Of a stretch of 64,000 nt of DNA, positions 1 to 10,903 are shown piece after piece. The first letter of the stretch is position 1. Each line of letters begins with the position of its first letter. Position numbers and translations under genes: made by a program. The DNA lies in NCBI GenBank assembly GCA_013368315.1, contig JAACJM010000175.1, positions 62,001 through 126,000 on the forward strand, written 5' to 3'. This stretch comes from Tetrapyrgos nigripes. Taxonomy: Eukaryota > Basidiomycota > Agaricomycetes > Agaricales > Campanellaceae. The notes below the pieces were generated by a model that searched no databases, was not told the origin of the DNA, and saw only the letters and a list, made by a program, of their open reading frames with translations.

Positions 1-1098
1 CATGATTATGGGAGATGATGACGCCAAGGTACTCAATGTGAGTCTGCTCAAACTCGCATTTGTCTGCTCTAAGGTACAGCTTGTGTTGCCACAACTGGTC
101 TAGGACTAGATGAGTCACACGATGATGCTCCTCAACAGTCTTGGTGTAAATCAAGATGTCGTCGAGATAGACAGATACAACACCCTCCATGATGAGATCA
201 TGGAGAATGTCATTCATCATTGTCTGGAAGGTCGCAGGGCTGTTGGTGAGACCGAAGAACATGACAAGGGGTTCGAAGAGACCACGGTTGGTGTGAAAAG
301 CTGCCTTCCATTCATCGCCTTCACGAATCCAGATGTTGTTGAAACCCCAGCGTACATCCAATTTAGTGAAGTATCATGCACCTTTGAGGTTATTAACAAG
401 TTCGTTAATCAGGGGCAATGGATAACAGTTCTTAATTGTCATCTCATTTAGCACACAATAGTCTTGGATGAGTTGGAGGTTTCCATCCTTCTTCTTTACG
501 AAGAAGACTGGGGATACCATAGGGGATTTAGAGGGACAAATGCGACCAGTAGACAGATTCTCTGTGAGGAACTCATCAAGGGCCTTTTGTTCATTAGGAG
601 CGAGTGGGTAGACCTTGCAATTGGCAGGTTTAGAGTCAGGGACTAACTCTACTGCATGGTCCCATGGTTTGCAGTCTGGCAGCACATCGAAAGAATCCTT
701 GGAGAAGACATCTACGTACTCATAGAAGTGATCAGGGAGGCCATCATGAGGGTTCCTCAAAGCCTTGGCATCTGATGAACTGTGACTCTGGAGGAACCAA
801 GGTAACAAATATGCAATCACCTTCCTCAATAGAAACGTCATCAGGGAAGTCATCACAGCCAAAGGTCCTGAGGTTGTTCATCTCATCTTCACCGGGGTCC
901 AATTCAATAACATGGGAAGATGGCCCTTCCTGACAACGTTCCAGAGCTTGGCGTTGACAACGGGCAACAGATAGAGATATTTGACGTTCCTGTTGTACTT
1001 CTTCATGACATGTAGAGCACTGCCTTGGGCACCAGCTGAGCTTAATGTTGCCATTGTCCCAATCCACCTCAGGGTTATGGGCTTGTAACCATCCATAG
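1..1098 (-). pseudogene. Gypsy 1 pol fragment: protease C-terminus plus reverse transcriptase
   Basis: Reading leftward from 1098, the protease end gives ILGYGWLQAHNPEVDW (around 1107-1060). A linker follows, then the RT domain: [10 protein letters not shown] near 500, [16 protein letters not shown] ending at 374, LDVRWGFNNIWIREG near 340-300, FHTNRGLFEPLVMFFGLTNSP near 300-245, VYLDDIL near 165-145, and IEYLGVIIS near 20. An in-frame TGA follows KGA (at about 374-376), where Gypsy RTs have an arginine; this fits a CGA to TGA change. The reading frame otherwise stays open, so the decay is recent on a retrotransposon scale. The fragment ends at the window edge. Confidence 0.9.
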
Positions 1099-1107
1099 CC
1101 AAGAATG
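1099..1107. repeat. Target-site duplication of the KDZ element, left copy
   Basis: CCAAGAATG flanks the left end of the nested element and recurs at 6626-6634. Removing the element and one copy restores the Gypsy protease frame (minus-strand codons for D-V-I-L-G followed by Y-G-W-L). Confidence 0.85.
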
Positions 1108-1473
1108 CAGTACTTCGACACCACCATAATTCGGAAATCACAACCACAATCACAACCAAATCACAACTACCAGTTTTGCAACTTATTCCCGACTACTGAA
1201 ATCAAAACTCCTCATTTTTCACTGTTGTGTCATCACCCATAGCCTCATTTGGCAATCAAAACTTCCCTTCTTTTCATTGTTTTTGGTTTTGTCTATTGTT
1301 TTATTCACTTATTTCTTTCTTTTCTTGTAAGTATTATTACTCCATTGTTGTCCAGAAATGGCTATTTTCTCTGCAGATGAAATAGGTCTTGTAGTACCCT
1401 CCTATAAAAGCCTGTAATCAGAACCAATTTCCTTGCCCATTCTGCCCTCCCTCTCTGTTGTACAGTAAATGCA

Positions 1474-3681
1474 ATGTCTCCGATGCCTCAGCGCTCCTAC
1501 CACTGGAAGAGAATGAACCATACTCCACTTCATGCTCAATGCACAGGTATCATTGACCTCTCAAATGGTACAAAATGTCCTTGCAGGAACTGTGTCATTG
1601 TAAAGATGTGCAAAGGCACCACAGATAAGAAACATAAGGGCTATTGGTACGAAGCAGTGCGTACTACTTTTATAACAATGGTTCTTACTCGCCAACTTTG
1701 CTTGCCATTCAAATCTTCCTACTACAGTGCATAGGAACTGGTCCCCTTGATTCCCATTTCATTGCTTGGCGAGAGGATCTGGTACCTATTATTGCTCCAG
1801 AGATGAAGCGCTACACGCTTCCTCCTAGCAATACCTTCATGGGACTCCTAGGCAGAGATTTTGTTGTAGAGGAATTCTCCGATCTCCCTCCATCTCCTTC
1901 AAAGTATCCCTTCAGTCCAAAGAAGTCTCAGCCCACCCCTAAATGCCAGTCTCATTCAGTTGATGATTTATTTGATTTCAATCATCCTGTCACTCCCTCT
2001 CGTGTTTGGCATGTTGAATCTCAGGCTACACAATCACTTTTAGAGACCAACTCTTCAGAGCCTGTGATTGCTACCAATGCCGATGTCTCTCTGTCTATTC
2101 CTGGTAATGTCATTCCAGATATTCTTGACACTCTGATGTCATCTGCTGAAGCCCTTGAGTTCAGTGCTCTATTAGACGACATAGAGGATGGCATTCTCCG
2201 CAATGAGTCTATTCCTCCTCCTCCTTCTTTCCCATCCATGCTGATGTTCTCTTCTATGGACCCAACACTCAAAAATTTCTCTGAAACCCCTTCCATGGCC
2301 TTCTCAAGTCCTCCTGATTCTGACACCCTTACTTTGACCATCCCTAGTACTCAGTCTGATTCTGTCATTGACTCTGAGTCTTGGAGAATCAATTACAAGT
2401 TAACTACGGTTATCAATGGGACTGTCAAGTCTAAATGCGCTGGAAAGGGCTGTGCACAGAAGAAGGAATCCAAACCAGCTCAACAGTGTTCCTTTCTGCT
2501 GTGCAAGACCTGTTGCGGAGCATACCAGTTGGACTCCAAGCATATCTGCAAATTGCAGTCCCACAGATTTTTGTCTACAGTATCTTCTACAGGCTCTTCA
2601 TTATCTCATCATTTGCATTGCATTCCAAGGCACCCAAACCAGTACTTGGACATCCTCTGAAGCCTGCTCATTATGAGCATCAAGAAACTGCCATCAACGA
2701 CTATCATCAGAAGTCATCTGTTCTAGTGAACAGGAAGACTTACGAGGATGATACTGCACAGACCATCAATATCACATTCTGGAATGTGAAGGGCTTTCCT
2801 GAGGACTTTACCGACTGCTCAAAGAATATCCCTTCTTCTGCTTGAAGGATTCTCCTGAATTCATACAGATCACTATAGGACCCAATCCTGAGGCATACAA
2901 TCCCACGTCATCTGGTTGCCGGGGAGACCATATTATATCGTGTTTCTCGCAAATATGGTCCAGGTAATGAACTGGAGGTCCCAGATGACATGAAAGAAGC
3001 TATGGAGAAGGAGTCAAACCGGTGTTTGGAAGGGATGACAACTCCAACTGCCCACAAGAGGAAGGCCACGCATCCATTAGAGCAACTTGATTCTAGACCA
3101 CAAGTCCGTGCACGCATTACTAATCCTACTGCAACTCCTTCACCTCGGATCTTCTAGATCTCCAATCACCATCTTCATCTGCCATGATCCAACCTTCGGA
3201 TCTGAGTCTCTTCACTCCCAAGGCACCTCTTCACTTGCCTTCACCAACTCTCATGAGTTTTGATTTACAGGCCAGTACTGAGTCAAACTCCAGTTTTGCA
3301 GTTGAGCCTGCCAGCACATCTAGCTCCATAGTATCCTCAGACTCAGAGCAATGTTTGAGTCAAACCCTTTCTGATGACGACAAATTACTTCCTCTTTCAG
3401 CAAAAGCTCCTTGGCCCCTCAAGTATTTTCAGCCAATGAAAGAGGGTTTTGATTCAGGAAGGAAGCCACCAGTCATTAACTCAACACTTGCTAGGTGGAA
3501 GAGGTATTACACGGCTGCTTCAAAAGCTCTAATTGATGAGTTTGCTGCACAACTGATGAGTACCTGGGAAGACTTTGTTGAACGGGTAAAGCAGGAGTAT
3601 CCTGCTGGTGTACCCATCCTCAAAAAGCAGAAGGAAAACATTGGGATTAAAAAGGAGGTTGACAGACCAAAGGATGATTAG
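1474..3681 (+). pseudogene. KDZ-element accessory gene (cysteine-rich, unknown function), decayed
   Basis: This is a multi-segment coding region on the strand opposite the transposase. The first segment starts at ATG 1474 and has a Cys cluster (C-T-G-I-I-D then KCPCRNCVIVKMC). After a frame change at about 1680-1730, a long serine/proline-rich segment leads to a second zinc-binding-like cluster, CAGKGCAQ then CSFLLCKTCCGAY (2436-2525), ending in C-x5-H. Later segments read ITFWNVKGFPEDFTDC (near 2770-2815), a stretch near 2900-3150 and a basic C-terminus at 3184-3681 (WPLKYFQPMKEGF; KKQKENIGIKKE). Frame changes could be introns or indels; I cannot settle each. The cluster resembles DNA- or RNA-binding cysteine knots, but I do not recognise a named family. 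Confidence 0.6.
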
Positions 3682-4338
3682 CTTCAAATTTGGTTACATT
3701 TGTACCTAGAATACAGTAGAGATTTGTTGTAACTTAGAGATCTTCATAGGAAAGCCTGCAAGCATGTGCAGACACCAAATGAACAGGCAAGATCATTTTA
3801 TGTTGACCAATCAGATTGCTTTGGAGTTTGCTGAACAATGGTAAGTGATGAACGCTGAGCTGGCATTCACGTGTCGCAGTCTTTGCCTTACAGTGACTGG
3901 GGTTATTCCTGTGTGAGCCTTTGACAATGGTCTTAAACAACTCAATCAGCCAAAGGCTCAAGTACTTCACGTGCTGACTTTATACTACTATTATGGAAAC
4001 TAGGGGTTTATCACCTCATCAACTTCAGCAAAAAGAGATGAGCTTGCTTCAGCACATCTATAACAGGCCTGTGTGGTTCTTGTAACTTTCTCAAGTCCAC
4101 AACAGTTTCTACAAAAATGAGATAAAAATTGAATATTATTAAACTAACTGCCACCTACTTCAGCATAATCAATCCAGCACAACGCCTGGTGTAGACATCG
4201 ATGGTACAGTTCTGTGTGCACTTCATAACCCACCTATTTGAACTGCATATATACTTATTACTTGTACATAGCTTTATTACTACATAGTTATATATGTGGG
4301 TGTGAATTCTGAAGGATCTACTAATCTACTATGTGAGA

Positions 4339-6260
4339 TTACTCTGCTGATACATGGTAAGGATGTTTACCTGTCCATTTTAACCTGTGTATGGTGATCT
4401 TGTTCTGGCGTTTAATCATCTCATCGAAGAAAAACTCGTAATTATGGGCCAGCATATCCCTAACAATAGCTTCATACCCTCCAAACCACACATTCGTTTT
4501 CTCCGCAATAGAGGAATTGAAAACCCACTGGCCATCATCTCCAACAAGCTCATCCCACTGTGCTGGGTTGCAGTGTCACTGACAGAACTCGTCCTTTTCC
4601 GAGTGCTTTGATTTGAAGTGAAACACATCCACAGGAAGGATGACATTATCAAAATAGTCATCATCCTGTGCTACCAAATGCTTCTGAAGTTGACAATTGT
4701 TGTCGAAGAATATGACGTCAGGAAGCTCCCCAGGAGTGGTATAGACAGATTTCAGGAAGTCCTAGTATTAAGAAGCAAAATAAGGCAACACAGTGTCACT
4801 GATAGCAATATAAGACAGACCTTGACACCAGAAATGGCTTCGGCACCAAACATAGTGGCTCTGGCGATGACAACACCACAAGTTGACACAATCAGTTGCT
4901 CGTTGTGTGAGTGTCAGCATGAAAATCTAGCCAGGACACGACAATTGCCATGGTCAGATTTATGAGCTGGGTCCTCAACCTCAGATCCATTTGAAGCAAG
5001 ATCAAGTGAACTCGTAAGCTGAGAAGCACCTATCTCCTGCAGGCACTGTTTTAAGAGAAAGAATGCCTTGCCTTTGAGATTACGTTCATCTTCAAGCTTC
5101 TGATGATCCTGATGGTCACAAGTCTGACAATTGTCACGAGTGGGAGCAGTGCAGTCGTTAACAACACACATGTTCTTGAAGTCCTTCTCATGAGTACAAC
5201 AGAAATGGGAGCGATTGTTGATGAGGGGTTCTGGACAGTTGTGGATTTTGCAGCAAGGGTGACCGACACTAATACTATCAGTAACAACTGCATGGAGTGG
5301 GCGAAGACCATGATATGCGCCAGGAAGATCAGTCAGAATGAACTTCTCGCATACCCCACATGCATGAAGGCATTCAGGCTGGCCATGGTGATCCATGTAG
5401 TCATTTTGGTTCAAGATGGCTTCCTTCAAGCACAAGTCATGGTCAATACCTGGACTGTCTGGAAGAATGAGGGTGGTGCCCTTTTCAGTGCAGTTGCGGA
5501 ATAGAGCGTTTAGTACAAATGACCTCCATACCTACTCTGATGTGAGAGCATAGCTAGAAGTGTTATTTGCAGGATGTGGAGCAACAGTTGGAGAGGAAAG
5601 AGCATGGTTGAACACAATTATAATTAGAGACCCATGCGAACAGCATCAACAATGTGAAGAGCTCGCAAACCTGGGTAGAAATATAGGCATGCTGCTCAAG
5701 ATGAATGAAGCTAGGAATCGAGGATGTGTAATAATTATGAGTTTGAGATGCAGAATCAACATAGTATTGGGGGTAGTAATGAATTGGACAATTTGGACAA
5801 CGTAGTGAAGTAGATTATGCCGTCTGGGGCCCAGTAAGGGTAAAATAGATCACACAAACTCGGGATGGCCTGGCGAGATCCCTGTGACATTGTTTGCAGG
5901 AGAAAATGGGAGGGTAGAACATGTCAAAGGCTAGAAATAAATATATCAGCCTCATACTCATATTGATAAGTAAGAAACACGCACCTATTTCTTTCCCCCT
6001 TTCACCTTCAAGCTCATACTGCTTGAATAACCCTCTCCTTTTCATCCAACAATGGCTCATCATCATCCCATATAAAGGTCTTGAGTGTGATCCATAGAGA
6101 CATGATGTCATCGATGAGGCATTTAAGGCATTTGGCCAGGAAAAGTGCAACGTGGTTTGGAAGGCAAGCAGGAGGGAAGTTTCAATTGGAGGTAGAAAGA
6201 AGCAGCTCAGGCTTCAAGTGACGTGTCAACTGCATGAATAAGCACAGGCGCTTGAGCGGC
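4339..6260 (-). pseudogene. KDZ transposase with CxC5/CxC6-like cysteine clusters, inactivated
   Basis: Read leftward. LKCLIDDIMSLWITLKTFIW lies near 6140-6080. A CxC5-like segment (5830-5570) has STSLRCPNC, YYPQYYVDSAS and an LCELFT-like helix (VCELFTLLMLFAWVSNYNC). A CxC6-like segment (5435-5030) has CCKIHNC, FCCTHEKD, MCVVNDC and NCQTCDHQDH. The catalytic core region follows: HNEQLIVSTCGVVIARATMF (about 4915-4855), an intron, then LPDVIFFDNNCQLQKHL (4730-4675), LPVDVFHFKSKHSEKDEF and NVWFGGYEAIVRDML (about 4500-4450), ending FFLDEMIKRQ. In-frame TGA codons after RFSC (near 4913) and after DEFCQ (near 4575) sit where arginine is expected. Another stop follows GPQTA (5815). The upstream start is unclear. 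This would be the cut-and-paste transposase. Confidence 0.85.
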
Positions 6261-6464
6261 AGGTCAGGGAATGCGGCTAGAGGGCGGGAATACTGCGTAC
6301 AGTGAGTCAATCCATAAGCAGAGGTAGGAATGGGAGGAAAGGAATGCTCACCTCAGGTTAGTCAGGGCTTCGTTATATACCATTGATACTTATTGTTCTC
6401 CGAAAGAGGTTGGTCCCAAAAAGGTTGCGTCACAGTGTTCCTAACTTGGCGAGTTGCGATCATT

Positions 6465-6625
6465 ACCAATTGCAATAGCTGGGCAGTTGTGATTCTTGAG
6501 TTTCAATTTTGAGAAGTTGCGATACTCGTTGAAGTTGCAATTTGCCAGCCGCGGTTGTGATTGCAGTTGCAGTTGCGATTGCGATTGCGATTGTGATTGG
6601 AAAAAAACACTCATGTTGAAGCCCT
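6465..6625. repeat. Right terminal/subterminal region of the KDZ element
   Basis: This stretch is dense in GCGATTGCGATT / AGTTGCGA motifs, the complement of the AATCACAA/CACAACC motifs at 1136-1186 on the left. Such subterminal arrays are usual transposase-binding regions. It keeps more CpG than the left end. Confidence 0.7.
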
Positions 6626-6634
6626 CCAAGAATG

Positions 6635-7170
6635 ACATCCTGGCTGCCAAGCTGAGTGACCATGAGCTGGATGTGTTCAGAGTGATCCTTGAAAGGCAGG
6701 ATAGTGTCCAAGATCTCAGTTATGGCTCCAGCCTCGTTAGGAGTGCCGTCAACATTGAAGACGGGGATAGGCTTCTGGAGTTTCTGGGTAGGAATAGAGT
6801 TCTTGGTGACAAACTCAGTGTTGGCATAACCCATACTAGTGGCTCCACTGTCAATGAGTGCACTGCCAGAGATCAGAGAGGCATTAGATGTGGACTCCAG
6901 CTCTATTGGGACTGTCAGGCAGCAGCTTCTGTTGGAGGAGATTACTAATTTGCGAGGTAGATGGCGTTCCCAATGTTTTAGACAGTGCCAAGGAACTGGA
7001 CGATGAATAGAAGGAATGGAAGGGGAACTAGAGGGGGCAGGGGGAGACACAACTGAGGCAATTACTTCACACATGGACTCAGGGGCAGAGATACAATCGT
7101 TATCATTGGTAGAGTCTGTAGATAAACATGCGAAGTAATTATTTTTTGACCATGAGGGCGTGTCCATCAC
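6635..7170 (-). pseudogene. Gypsy 1 aspartic protease, N-terminal part
   Basis: On the minus strand the frame runs from a serine/proline-rich linker into ISGSALIDSGATSMGYA (about 6870-6820), the D-S-G-A active-site motif of retroviral-type aspartic proteases. It continues through IPVFNVDGTPNEAG and LMVTQLGSQDVILG to the KDZ insertion at 6634. The C-terminal part resumes at 1098 in the same frame. The split is due to the transposon, not to sequence decay. Confidence 0.88.
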
Positions 7171-8391
7171 TCCTGGTCCTTGGCAAAATCCTCCTGAGTG
7201 GGCTCGTTCATCGGGGCAGCTTGGAAATCCTGGAAAGCCATGTATGCTTCTGCAATCTCCTGCCAGTCATCAACAGACATATCCACGACACGAACATGTT
7301 CATGTTGGCGGTCTGGACATGCTGCAGAGAAGTGACTGGTTTTGCCACATGTGTAGCAGGTGCAGCAGGCTTGGAACCTCTGCCTTGAAGCGTCGACTTT
7401 CATGGGAATGCCTTGGAGAAGGGGAGCTTGGGCAGGGGCTGGCACATGAGGGGCAGGAATGGGGCAGTAGCAGGGGTAGGGAACTGGATTGGGAAAAGGG
7501 AATGACCCTGAGGTTGAGCACGAGAGGGGAAAGTAGGCTTGGGTGGACCAGGGTGCACACTTCTCTGAGCATCATGAAAGATCGCATCTTCCCGTTCATG
7601 TTTATCAAACCTCTTGGCCAGGGAATACCAAGCCACAACGTCCCATTCCTGTGGACGAGCCTCTGCCTCTGCAACCTTCTTCTCTAAAGCAGGCCACAGT
7701 CCACATCAGAATTTGAGGACCACTGTCTGACCAACATGTTTTGCGTCCTCAAGGTGGGCCTTGATGGTAGGTGCAGTAGGGTTCATGGAGTAGAGGACAG
7801 GTTCAACGACAGGTTCAACGTTAAGGCCAGCCATGGTGATGAGAGCACAGAAGTTGTCGATGTATTCGTCAACAGAAGCTGTGCCCTGGAAGTAGGAGAC
7901 ACCCTCTAGGGTGAGACTAGCCTGAGTGCATTCGTCTGCTGGCATGAATGCCCTTTTTCAAACTCTTCCCAGGTATCGAAACAGGAGGAGCCATAGAGGT
8001 GGTCATGGTCGATGAGGCTTTGGTGGTAGGTGGCAGCATGACTTGTCTGGAAGTAAGACAACGCCCACATGATCTTGGCAACGTCGTCTTGGAAATGAAC
8101 TGTGCTGGCATAAATGATTGCACTAGTCCACCAGACTCGGCCATTAGAACATTGACCGTCAAAGATGCCAGGCGGGGATACCTTAGCATGTGAAGCTCCA
8201 GAAGAGTGATGAGAGGGAGGGGTAGAAGACAAAGCAGAGGATGGGGGTTGAGTGGGGTGTTGTGATGGGGGTTGAGTAGGTGGAGGGGGATTTCAGCCTT
8301 GGAGGGCAGTGAGGATCTCGGCGAGTTGCTCGCTCTGACTCTGGGAAGCCTGCTCAAGATGGGCCAGACAAGTGTCAAAAGCTTCAGACAT
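7167..8391 (-). pseudogene. Gypsy 1 gag with CCHC zinc knuckle, frameshifted
   Basis: ATG at 8391 begins MSEAFDTCLAHLEQASQSQS and stops at TGA 8295-8293 after LQG, again an arginine-type CGA to TGA position. The same frame then runs on as proline-rich sequence into a retrotransposon gag-like segment (GIFDGQC, DVAKIMWALSYFQ; 8232-7906). It shifts frame near 7930 into VSYFQGTASVDEYIDNFC and DAKHVGQTVVLKF (7945-7706). The CCHC knuckle CYTCGKTSHFSAAC lies at about 7350-7310. Gag coats the genomic RNA; this copy cannot make a full protein. Confidence 0.82.
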
Positions 8392-8587
8392 TGTGGGGAC
8401 CCAGGTAATGAGGCAGAAGAAACAGAGGGTGGAGAGAACTGAGGAGTGGAGGAGGAGTCTTGGGGAACTGTAGGAGGAGGAGCAAGAGCAGTGTGAGCGC
8501 TATCAGAGTTGCTCTCACTGGTATCTGGAGCTCAGAGAGAAATGGTTGCCAAAGATGACTAGTCCACTTGATGAGGAGTTTTTCTAC

Positions 8588-8913
8588 TGTAAGGGCAACT
8601 CCTGGCACGTGAGGCACTCACTCAACAACTGCAGGAGGAGATCCAAAGAGAAAAACTCAAGGATACTCGCCTGCAGGGAAGGGGTATATATACTCGTATG
8701 AAGGCCTGGGAAAAGATTGCAAAATTGTACAGTTGAAATGAAGTAATAGAAAGGTGGAATAATGAAAGATCAAAATGATGAACGATGAATGATGGATGAT
8801 GAAACGATGAAACTGGGGTAAACAAGTCAATGAAAGTCAATGAAGTCCAGATAAGATGAGAACAAACAAGTCCTAAAGGAGAAGGGAAGGAAAAAGGAAA
8901 CTGTCCCCTTACA
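8588..8913 (-). repeat. LTR of Gypsy 1 (326 bp)
   Basis: On the minus strand it starts TGTAAGGGGACAG and ends GGGCAACT-complement TTGCCCTTACA, giving matched TGTAAGGG...CCCTTACA ends. It contains a TATA-like stretch (GTATATATAC, near 8687) about 220 bases from the 5' end, as expected for the promoter in U3. Only one LTR is in the window. Confidence 0.75.
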
Positions 8914-9255
8914 GGCATATCAGATAGACATGCTAGTACCTGCCCAAGAGACTGGTTGGTATAGTCTCTGAAAGTGTTTGTACATACAGCAGAGGTTACC
9001 GTGGATGATCAGAGATTCGAGAATAGTGAAATTGCTCTCTGTTTTCAACTAGTACAGCCTTAGGGTTCACAATATTTGGCTCTGTAGCAAGAGTCACATT
9101 AATCTGTACTTACCACCAGCCAAAGATTTATGCAGATGATAGGATGTTGTTCTCAGACTTTGATGATATGAGAGAGCCTGCTTGCATGCACTGAGTCGTT
9201 GAGGATGGCCATACAAAAACAAAATGTTGAACGACGAAAGCAAGTCCTCTTCAAT
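8914..9255 (+). repeat. Decayed copy, first part, of the segment preceding the F-box gene
   Basis: Aligns base by base with 45985-46331 (shared: GGCATATCAGATAG, GTACCTGCCCAAGAGACTGG, CTTACCACCAGC, TGATATGAGAGAGCCTGC). Most differences are CG in the 46-kb copy against TG or CA here. It begins exactly at the end of the Gypsy 1 LTR, so Gypsy 1 inserted into this copy. The rest of the copy continues at 10904. Confidence 0.85.
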
Positions 9256-10903
9256 TACAAGGCCCTTTAGGCTGAGTTAACTTTTGTCGACCTCGCAATT
9301 GAGTAGCAAATTTTTCCATGGGTTCTAAGTTTTACATGCCACCTCAGTGCTCCAAAATGACCGACATGCTCAGCTGATACATCATCGCTACATCCGATAT
9401 TTCTTGTTGACCCGAACCACGATGACGACCTCTCACCTTGGGTGGCGTTGCATATTTCCAGAGATCTCTGTGAAAACTTAAATTTCGGATTTTTCAGCGC
9501 CATTTTTGCTCTCCAGAACTACTCCATATAGGACTTATTTGAGGCTGAACTGCCATATGGAGTAGCTCCAGCACTGAGCAGAAATTTGTCATTTATGTTT
9601 GCCTCCAAATATGCATTTCCACCCAAGGTGTCTCCTTCCTCTCTCCCTTACTCTCTGCCTGCCCTTCTCTTTGTGCAACACCTGTAGTTTTGCTACCCTT
9701 CGTCAATTGTCCACGCAAGGAGGCAACACCCAGAACCCATGTCTTCCCTGCCTTTGACAAATCACCTTTACTTTTCTACTACTTTGTGAAGCCAAATGCA
9801 TACACCGACTGAGAAGCTCACACAACCCCAGTCTTTGTCTCAAGCCCCCACTGTGCCTACACCAGTCCATCTACAAAGTCATGCCGATGCTGCTGAAGGA
9901 TGACCTCGCCATTCTCAGATCCACTGTCTGCTATGGCAGACGTCTTGCAAGAGGGTCTGAGGAGGAGAACCTGAAAGTTGAGAGGTTTGGCAGTTCATCC
10001 TGTTGGTGAGTCTCTGCTTTGTCATTTGCCTGTAGCATTGTAGTAGCTGCATTCCCTTTGTTTTCCATTTTCAGCTTCTGCTCATTGCCTTTGGGGATTA
10101 CCATCCTCTCACATCTTGTTGTTCTCACTTTTTACCTTTGGCTTTCATCATTCGATGTTCACTCATGCCAATATTATACATGCAGCTATCCGACCTGCCA
10201 ATGCAAGCTTATGTATGTTTTGTATGTCCTCCCTTGCTCATCCATACCCCAGTTTACTCATTTTGTGCCCTCATTGTTGATGTTACCACTCCCCTTCAAC
10301 CTCTTTCAGACTGCCAACACACAACTACTGGAATATGTCTGCTGGCAATATTTTCAACCAAGCTCTTTCAAACACACGAGACTGGGTATCTTCATTTTGC
10401 AGTGGGCCATTCTTTTGCTTTGCTCAATATCTTCTCAATTCTTACAAGTCCCTCCTTGGATGTTGAACAGTTCTCTACTCCTGTCATCTTTTTGTGAGTG
10501 TTCTCTTGAGTCCTTGTTGATCTAGCTCACTTGTGATTACACAGTGGACATATCTACATCTGCATATGGTCAGTGTGCTTGGAGTTTGAGGCATGAGGTT
10601 AGGTGAGTCTGGTTATTATGATAGTCGTAGTATACTATGTATCTATGTATGTGAATATAGGTCTTTCATCTAAATACATTTGGTGAGAGTGCCAGGGGAT
10701 TGTACCATTGGTATCTACACCATATTCTCCCCATCATTGGAGATATTGCTGGGCACACATTTTAGACCACAAGAGTTATGTTGCTTTGCAATGAGAGAAT
10801 GAGAGGCTGAGAACCATTGAGCTTAGTGAGTACTTATACTGTATATCATATATTCCAAGGGCCTCATAACTTGCCATGCAAAGCATTGGCACCTTTCTCC
10901 AGT
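9256..10903. mobile_element. Unclassified 1.65-kb insertion splitting the decayed segmental copy
   Basis: Bracketed by the two halves of the duplicated segment (8914-9255 and 10904-11130), so it entered after the duplication. TACAAGGC occurs at both edges (9256-9263 and 10909-10916) and may be an 8-bp target duplication, but the flank is 5 bases short on the left. No convincing TIR and no coding region that I recognise. Short open frames at 10019-10525 are hydrophobic and low in information, and I do not treat them as genes. Confidence 0.45.

Larger units (their letters stand above)
1108..6625. mobile_element. KDZ (Kyakuja/Dileera/Zisupton) DNA transposon, 5.5 kb, nested in Gypsy 1
   Basis: It is bounded by a 9-bp direct duplication (1099-1107 and 6626-6634) and by diverged TIRs. 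The left end reads AGTACTTCGACA and the complement of the right end AGGGCTTCAACA. In both, 19 bases after CTTC, a tract rich in AATCACAA/CAATCGCAA motifs begins (1136-1186; 6465-6600). It contains a minus-strand transposase with CxC5-like, CxC6-like and KDZ core segments, and a plus-strand cysteine-rich accessory gene. KDZ elements are expanded in Agaricomycete genomes. Stops in the transposase indicate an inactive copy. CpG depletion equals that of the host Gypsy, so both have sat together in a modified compartment. Confidence 0.88.
1..8913 (-). mobile_element. Gypsy (Ty3-type) LTR retrotransposon 1, partial, host of a nested KDZ element
   Basis: On the minus strand the order is LTR (8588-8913), gag (about 8391-7170), protease N-terminal part (7170-6635), nested transposon (1108-6625), protease C-terminal part and reverse transcriptase (1098-1). 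RNase H, integrase and the other LTR must lie left of base 1. The domain order protease-RT and the RT motif VYLDDIL (near 145-165) identify a Gypsy-class element. The copy is dead: it has internal stops in gag and before the RT core, frameshifts in gag, and strong CpG loss. The bases after the LTR (GGCAT, 8914-8918) should recur at the unseen end as the target duplication. Confidence 0.92.

Noticed and set aside
6496..6948. Plus-strand 150-aa open frame with CDCDCDCD run
   Set aside because: It is the antisense of the KDZ subterminal repeats and the Gypsy protease, whose minus-strand frame has the real motifs.
10019..10525. 168-aa hydrophobic open frame as a membrane protein
   Set aside because: Low-complexity T-rich DNA gives Leu/Ser/Phe-rich frames in two phases at once; no supporting introns or motifs.
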